From: an uncultured Tidjanibacter sp. | Lineage (GTDB): Bacteria; Bacteroidota; Bacteroidia; Bacteroidales; Rikenellaceae | Direction: 5' to 3' | DNA: 15,369 nt | Assembly: GCA_934663885.1 (NCBI GenBank) | Contig: CAKUKW010000026.1 | Coordinates: 1-15,369, forward strand | In this document: one piece after another, positions 11,130 through 15,369 of the stretch | Numbering within the stretch: position 1 is the first letter of the stretch | Layout of the letters: each line of letters starts with the position of its first letter | Made by a program: the position numbers and the translations under genes | Notes under the pieces: generated by a model | The model's database searches: none | Told to the model about the DNA's origin: nothing | What the model saw: only the letters and a program-made list of their open reading frames with translations

Positions 11130-12233
11130 TTATGTGCCGTAACCGCCGCCGCTATTGCCTTGCGTAGCCATGTTCCGCCCCTCGGGAGAACCGCTGCCAC
11201 CGCTGGAATCACCCCCGCCTTTTTTACCGCCGCCACCGCGTTTGGGATGGAAAATCCGGCCCATGAGGTTGCCTGCTACTGCTCCGCCAACGCCCGCAGC
11301 AAATGCCCCGCTCCGGTTGATGCCGCCCATCGCGCCGCTGGCGCCGCCGCCCGACTGGATAATCCATTCGGCAACCGTGGGAATGCTGAAATAGCCGATA
11401 ATGCCAATGATAAGAAAGACGATATACACGCCATTCGAGCCGTCCGGTATATAGCTGGGGTCTTGCAGCAGGGCGATGTCGCTCTCCAGCATCAACCCCC
11501 GGATTTTAGAGAGTACCGCCGAAAAGATGTCGGCGACGGGGAGCCACAGGTACACGCTGATATAGCGGGAAATCCAGTTGGTCAGCGTAGACTGGAAGCC
11601 GTCGTATATCGACAGGGCGAAAGAGAGCGGCCCCAATATGGCGAGTACCACGAGGAAAAAAGTCCTGAGTGTGTCGATGGTCAGCCCGGCGGCGTTGTAG
11701 AGCAGTTCGAAGAAGTCCGTTATGAGCTGCCGGAACCACTGCTTGACGCCATGCCAAGCATGTTCCCACTTCATGGAGATAATCGTTCCGAGTTGACGGA
11801 TGCCCAGCTCGCTCAACTTCTGCTCATACACCTCGTCGTTCACCAGCCATTCCTTACCCTCACGCATCCGCGCTTCATATTCCAGCGCATCCCTTTTCTG
11901 CTGTAAATGCTCCACATTCTCTATCTGGCTTTCCAGAATGCCGTGCGCCCCCGTTACTACGGGCGACATGACGGCGTTAATCGTGCCCAGCACCAAAGTG
12001 GGGAAAAACATGATGCACAGCCCGATGGCGAAAGGCCGGAGCAATGGAAACACATCTATCGGTTCGGCGCTGGCCAGCGACTTCCAGACCCGGTAGGCCA
12101 CGTAGAACAATGCGCCGAGCCCGGCTATCCCTTTGGCGACACCTATCATATCGCCGCACAGGGGCAGCATCTGCTGATACAGATTGCGGAGAATCTGATG
12201 CAGGTTATCGAAATCTATTGCAAGTAACATCAT
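11130..12233 (-). CDS. traJ: Conjugative transposon protein TraJ (VirB6-like)
   Basis: This 367-residue polytopic inner-membrane protein has hydrophobic segments around residues 30-50 (VAKGIAGLGALFYVAYRVW), 65-90 (LLRPFAIGLCIMFFPTLVLG), 195-225 (LRTFFLVVLAILGPLSFALS) and 275-300 (VYIVFLIIGIIGYFSIPTVA). A charged soluble loop lies between the second and third (ENVEHLQQKRDALEYEARMR). The motif SRYISVYLWLPVADIF is characteristic of Bacteroides TraJ. The C-terminal 70 residues are Gly/Ser-rich with basic patches (KRGGGGKKGGG). It corresponds to VirB6, part of the inner-membrane channel. Two adjacent ATGs (12233, 12230) are equally possible starts. It begins three bases after the traI-type gene. 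Confidence 0.95.
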   Translation of the reverse strand: MMLLAIDFDNLHQILRNLYQQMLPLCGDMIGVAKGIAGLGALFYVAYRVWKSLASAEPIDVFPLLRPFAIGLCIMFFPTLVLGTINAVMSPVVTGAHGILESQIENVEHLQQKRDALEYEARMREGKEWLVNDEVYEQKLSELGIRQLGTIISMKWEHAWHGVKQWFRQLITDFFELLYNAAGLTIDTLRTFFLVVLAILGPLSFALSIYDGFQSTLTNWISRYISVYLWLPVADIFSAVLSKIRGLMLESDIALLQDPSYIPDGSNGVYIVFLIIGIIGYFSIPTVAEWIIQSGGGASGAMGGINRSGAFAAGVGGAVAGNLMGRIFHPKRGGGGKKGGGDSSGGSGSPEGRNMATQGNSGGGYGT

Positions 12234-12236
12234 GGC

Positions 12237-12857
12237 TTACCAGTATCTTTCGGATGGTTTACCATACAGGGCGCGGACACGCTCGGTATCGCCCTTATCC
12301 TTGCTGCGCAGGTAGGAAAGGGAGATGCTCTTGTCGGTGAAGTAGCGGGTCAGGTTGCGGTAATCTACCATTTTCGTATAAATCTGGTCTATCGCGTCCA
12401 TCCGTTCCTTATCCGACAGCGACAGGCCGTTGCCGCTGGTGATAATGGTTTTGAGTTCCGTGACCAATGCCCCGCCTTCCTCCAGCAACCGGGCATACCC
12501 CAGTGCAATGGCTTCCAGTTCGTTCACGCTGAAATTGGGGTCGGACACCATCCGGTTGAACCCGGAGGAATACATATTGGTAATCTCACTGATCATTTCG
12601 ATAGTGAGTTTCACCTTGCGGGCGTCCTTAATCAGGCTATTGACCGATTTAAGCGCATCGTAGTACGCCTTGCCCTGCTCATAGATTTTTACCGTTTCCT
12701 TTACATTGTTTACCAGGTTGCTCACGGTGGAGGATGATTTAACCACCTGCTGGATGTTCTGCACCAGATTGGACGGGTCGATGACCGCCCATTGTGCTTT
12801 CGCCTGATGCGCGAAGCCGAAGACGGCCACGCACAGTATTAAAATCAATCGTTTCAT
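12237..12857 (-). CDS. traI: TraI-type conjugal transfer protein (DUF4141)
   Basis: The 206-residue protein has a signal peptide (MKRLILILCVAVFGFAHQAK, then AQ) and a mostly helical mature part. WAVIDPSNLVQNIQQVVKSS at its start is the DUF4141 signature, followed by helices (VNNVKETVKIYEQGKAYYDA; KVKLTIEMISEITNMYSSGF; NGLSLSDKERMDAIDQIYTK). The opening WxVxDPxNLxQNIxQ resembles VirB5/TrbJ-type periplasmic pilus-associated proteins, so a role in the extracellular or periplasmic part of the channel is likely. It lies 62 bases after the DUF3876 gene and three bases before traJ. Note that this family called TraI is unrelated to the F-plasmid relaxase of the same name. Confidence 0.9.
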   Translation of the reverse strand: MKRLILILCVAVFGFAHQAKAQWAVIDPSNLVQNIQQVVKSSSTVSNLVNNVKETVKIYEQGKAYYDALKSVNSLIKDARKVKLTIEMISEITNMYSSGFNRMVSDPNFSVNELEAIALGYARLLEEGGALVTELKTIITSGNGLSLSDKERMDAIDQIYTKMVDYRNLTRYFTDKSISLSYLRSKDKGDTERVRALYGKPSERYW

Positions 12858-12919
12858 TTCTGTTATACTTTTAATTGTTATTTATTGAATGAAAGAGGGG
12901 GAAGATTACTCCCGGAGAA

Positions 12920-13234
12920 CTAATCTTCCGCCCTGTAATAGTCGCCGTAGGCGGACAGTTGCAACGTATCGCGCCGGGGATCGTAAGCCATGCCGACAGA
13001 GCCGTACAGGTCGAAGTAACGGAGACCGCAAATACCCTTTTTTATCAGGCGACGGAAGACGGTGGTGTCCGAATATGCAAACTCCACCCAATAACCGCCG
13101 TTGCGGCGGCCCGTATCGCGGTATATCCTGACCGACGGCGCACCTTCGCGGCTTACCCAGCTTCCTTTCACTTCCCAGAGGGAAAAGTCCAGCTCCGGCC
13201 CCATAGGGTCTGCGTTCCTTGTACTGTACATCAT
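12920..13234 (-). CDS. DUF3876 protein in the traH position
   Basis: This 104-residue protein lies between traG and the DUF4141 gene, where Bacteroides elements commonly carry a DUF3876 gene. It has no signal peptide or membrane span. Its content is short beta strands with Trp and Tyr: WEVKGSWVSREGAPSVRIYR, GGYWVEFAYSDTTVFRRLI, GICGLRYFDLYGSVGMAYDP, DTLQLSAYGDYYRAED. This reads like a small lipocalin-like or other all-beta domain. Function is unknown. Two consecutive ATGs (13234 and 13231) are possible, and a later Met (MGPELDF) is also available; I took the first, 11 bases after traG. Confidence 0.82.
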   Translation of the reverse strand: MMYSTRNADPMGPELDFSLWEVKGSWVSREGAPSVRIYRDTGRRNGGYWVEFAYSDTTVFRRLIKKGICGLRYFDLYGSVGMAYDPRRDTLQLSAYGDYYRAED

Positions 13235-13245
13235 GGCCCTGCGGT

Positions 13246-15369
13246 TTATGGGGTTTTACTTTCCGAAAGCTGCTTGATAGCCAGTTCCATATCTCCGCCC
13301 AGCTTCTCGGCGAGCGCCATCACCTCCATCTTCTCCGATTCCTCGGTGGTGTAGGTCAGGTACTCCGCCGTGGAAACCTCCGTCGCATAAACCGCCGACT
13401 GCACGCCGCCCAACCCTATCCATACCTCCTTGTATTTCCGGGACGGGTGGTTCGCCATGTTGATAGAGAGGATTTGCCCCTTTTCCTTATCGGTCAGGCC
13501 GAGCAGGGATTGAATCTGGTCGAAGCGGTTCATAAACTTACGCTGGTCTAAGAGGATTTTGCAGTCCGAGTTATTGATGATACTCTCCTTGACAATCGGG
13601 GAGGAAATAATATCTTCAACTTCCTGTGTTACAGTTACCACTTCGCCGAAATACTTGCGGACGGTTTTATACATATACCTCATATAATCCGCCATATTCG
13701 CCGAAGTAAGAGCCTTCCAAGCCTCCTCCACAATCAGCATCTTGCGCACCCCTTTGAGCCTCCGCATCTTGTTCACAAAGGATTCCATGATGATGATAGT
13801 TACCACCGGAAACAGTTCCTTGTTGTCCTTGATGGAATCCACCTCGAAGACGATAAACCGCTTGGAAAGCAGGTCGATGTTTTCTTCGGAGTTCAGCAGG
13901 AAGTCGAAGCGTCCGCCACGGTAATACTGGCGCAGGGTAATGAGGATATTGTCGATATTGAAATCCTCCTTGCCCACCTTGATCTCCCTTTCGTCCAGTT
14001 CGCGCCGGTAGTCGTCCTTCAGGAACTCGTAGAAAGTGTCGAAGCACGGCCGTATCGTCCGGTCGCCGCGTATCAGGTCGATGTAGGCGTTCACGGCGCT
14101 GCCAAGTTCCCCCGATTCGGTTTTGGAAACCTTGTCTTCCTCGCCTTTCCACAGCGTCAGCAGCAGGGTTTTGATACTGTCCTTTTTCTCCACGTCGAAC
14201 TGGTAGTCGTCCGTGTAGAAAGGGTTAAAGCTGATAGGGCTGTCTTCGGTATAGGTATAGTAAATCCCGTCGGCCCCTTTGGTCTTGCGGTTGATAAGCC
14301 CGCACAGGCCCTGATAGCTGTTACCCGTGTCCACTAAAACCACATGGGTGCCCTGCTCGTAGTATTGCCTTACGAGGTGGTTCATAAAGAACGACTTGCC
14401 CGACCCACTCGGCCCCAATACGAATTTATTGCGGTTCGTTATCACGCCCTTTTTCATCGGCAGGTCGGATACGTCCAGGTGCAGGGGTTTCCCGCTGACG
14501 CGGTCGCACATCTTAATCCCGAAAGGGCTTGGGGAAGATTTGTAGTTGGTTTCCTCGGTAAAGAAACACAGGGCCGGCTCGATGAACGTGTAGAACGATT
14601 CCTCCGCCGGGAAATCCCCCGCGTTGCCGGGCATACCCGCCCAGAACAGCGTCGCCGCATCCACCGTGTTGTGACGGGGGCGGCACTCCATAAGAGCAAG
14701 TTGCGACCCCACATCATTACGGATATGCCGCAACTGCCGGGCATCCTCGCTCCATGCCATGACGTTGAAGTGCGCCCGGATAGAGGTCAGCCCGTAGCTG
14801 TGGGCTTCGTTCAGGTAGTGGTCTATCCACTCCTTGTTTATCTGGTTGCCGCGCGAGTAGCGGGAGAGCGACTGCATATTACGCGCCTGCTTCTCGAAGC
14901 GGCGCAGGTTTTCGGCGCTGTCGTCCAGAAACAGATATTGGTTGTACACATGGTCGCATGATAAGAGCAGCCCTACGGGTGAAGCAAAAGACAAAAGGCA
15001 GTCGCTCCGGTCGGTGGAGAGTTTTTCGTAACGTCTGTCCGTTCCTACCCGTCCCGGCAAATCCTCGGCGTCGGAGAGCGTATGCAGGCACACCCGCTTA
15101 TCGCCTATCCGAAGACCGTCCGCCCCCAGTTCCATATCTTCCAGCGAAGCGGCGTCCTCCATCGAGAGGGCAAAGTATTTCTCTATCAGCCCGGAACTTT
15201 CCGGCGTGCCCGTTATCTCGTCATCCGTCAGGCGGGTGATGGTAATAAATCCCGAATCGTTGATAATCCGCTCGAACTGGCCCACGGCCTCCAGAAACTT
15301 GGTTGCCATATCCTTATTTACCTCTTTGGGGATAATAAAACCCCGGCAGAGGGTGGAGAAGTTCGATTG
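13246..15369 (-). CDS. traG: Conjugation ATPase TraG (VirB4-like), 5' end outside window
   Basis: The frame remains open to the right window edge (707 visible residues); the N-terminus is missing, and the Met at 15309 is internal. The protein is a VirB4-type ATPase that powers the mating channel at the inner membrane. Walker A is GPSGSGKS at 14415-14392, followed by FFMNHLVRQYYEQGTHVVLV. Walker B is MLIVEEAWKAL at about 13740-13708, followed by the TVTQEVEDI motif typical of VirB4 and VirD4-like ATPases. The region before Walker A (CRPRHNTVDAATLFWAGMPG; SPFGIKMCDRVSGKPL) matches the N-terminal VirB4 domain of Bacteroides TraG. The name differs from F/RP4 usage, where TraG is the coupling protein. 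It begins the visible tra operon; the next gene starts 11 bases after its stop. Confidence 0.96.
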   Translation of the reverse strand, partial: QSNFSTLCRGFIIPKEVNKDMATKFLEAVGQFERIINDSGFITITRLTDDEITGTPESSGLIEKYFALSMEDAASLEDMELGADGLRIGDKRVCLHTLSDAEDLPGRVGTDRRYEKLSTDRSDCLLSFASPVGLLLSCDHVYNQYLFLDDSAENLRRFEKQARNMQSLSRYSRGNQINKEWIDHYLNEAHSYGLTSIRAHFNVMAWSEDARQLRHIRNDVGSQLALMECRPRHNTVDAATLFWAGMPGNAGDFPAEESFYTFIEPALCFFTEETNYKSSPSPFGIKMCDRVSGKPLHLDVSDLPMKKGVITNRNKFVLGPSGSGKSFFMNHLVRQYYEQGTHVVLVDTGNSYQGLCGLINRKTKGADGIYYTYTEDSPISFNPFYTDDYQFDVEKKDSIKTLLLTLWKGEEDKVSKTESGELGSAVNAYIDLIRGDRTIRPCFDTFYEFLKDDYRRELDEREIKVGKEDFNIDNILITLRQYYRGGRFDFLLNSEENIDLLSKRFIVFEVDSIKDNKELFPVVTIIIMESFVNKMRRLKGVRKMLIVEEAWKALTSANMADYMRYMYKTVRKYFGEVVTVTQEVEDIISSPIVKESIINNSDCKILLDQRKFMNRFDQIQSLLGLTDKEKGQILSINMANHPSRKYKEVWIGLGGVQSAVYATEVSTAEYLTYTTEESEKMEVMALAEKLGGDMELAIKQLSESKTP

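Noticed and set aside
11127..11906. Long plus-strand frame opposite traJ
   Set aside because: Antisense shadow of a confidently identified gene; the product is rich in Ala, Arg and Pro with no domain.
14344..14961. Long plus-strand frame opposite traG
   Set aside because: Antisense shadow of the VirB4-like ATPase, whose Walker motifs fix the true frame.
1..15369. tRNA or rRNA genes, intact insertion sequences, antibiotic-resistance genes, toxin-antitoxin pairs
   Set aside because: None recognised on either strand; the element ends and attachment sites lie outside the window.

Overview
The window is a slice of a Bacteroidota (most likely gut Bacteroidales) integrative and conjugative element of the CTnDOT/Bac_Flav type, the MPF-B class of type IV secretion. 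The main evidence is an uninterrupted minus-strand run of recognisable Bacteroides conjugative-transposon genes in canonical order: traG (3' part), a DUF3876 gene in the traH position, traI (DUF4141), traJ, traK, traL, traM, traN, traO and traQ (DUF3872). An IntDOT-like tyrosine recombinase lies at the left edge. The genus cannot be fixed from this sequence.

Layout, left to right. (1) 3-1491, plus strand: 3' part of the integrase, then a short RhuM-like protein one base after it, closed by a strong convergent terminator at 1513-1549. (2) 1553-2158, minus strand: two tandem, mutually similar helix-turn-helix genes resembling excisionase/RDF proteins. A 20-bp perfect palindrome overlaps a Bacteroides-type -7 box just upstream. 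(3) 2159-2636: about 480 bp without a convincing gene but dense in structure: three AGTGGC repeats at 10-11 bp spacing inside an inverted repeat, a GC-rich 10-bp stem, and a nested inverted/direct repeat segment. (4) 2637-5436, plus strand: seven small genes of unknown function in a probable operon. Several gaps carry a GC-rich hairpin, mostly beginning CCGGGCGG or CCGGGGCGG. (5) A hairpin at 5541-5573 lies where this operon converges with the tra operon. (6) 5621-6602, minus strand: an unknown gene and an AT-richer methyltransferase-like gene (NPPF motif) attached to the tra operon tail. (7) 6605-15369, minus strand: traQ back to traG, leaving the window at the right edge inside traG.

The tra genes would build the mating channel. 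TraG is the VirB4-like ATPase; TraJ is the VirB6-like inner-membrane channel; TraK, TraN and TraM correspond to VirB8, VirB9 and VirB10. TraI, TraO, TraL and TraQ are accessory or envelope components. No CHC2/toprim TraP primase lies between traO and traQ. The integrase, the two HTH proteins and the 2.2-2.3 kb repeats probably form the integration/excision control module.

The most unusual sequence is the 243-bp traM-traN gap. It holds a strict 22-bp-period repeat array (15-bp constant part, 7-bp variable part) enclosed by a perfect 11-bp inverted repeat, so it resembles a miniature inserted element or a structured RNA domain inside the tra transcript. The palindrome at 2193-2212, the recurring operon hairpins and the methyltransferase-like gene are the next most interesting items. 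All functional statements are by reading the sequence; no database search was possible.
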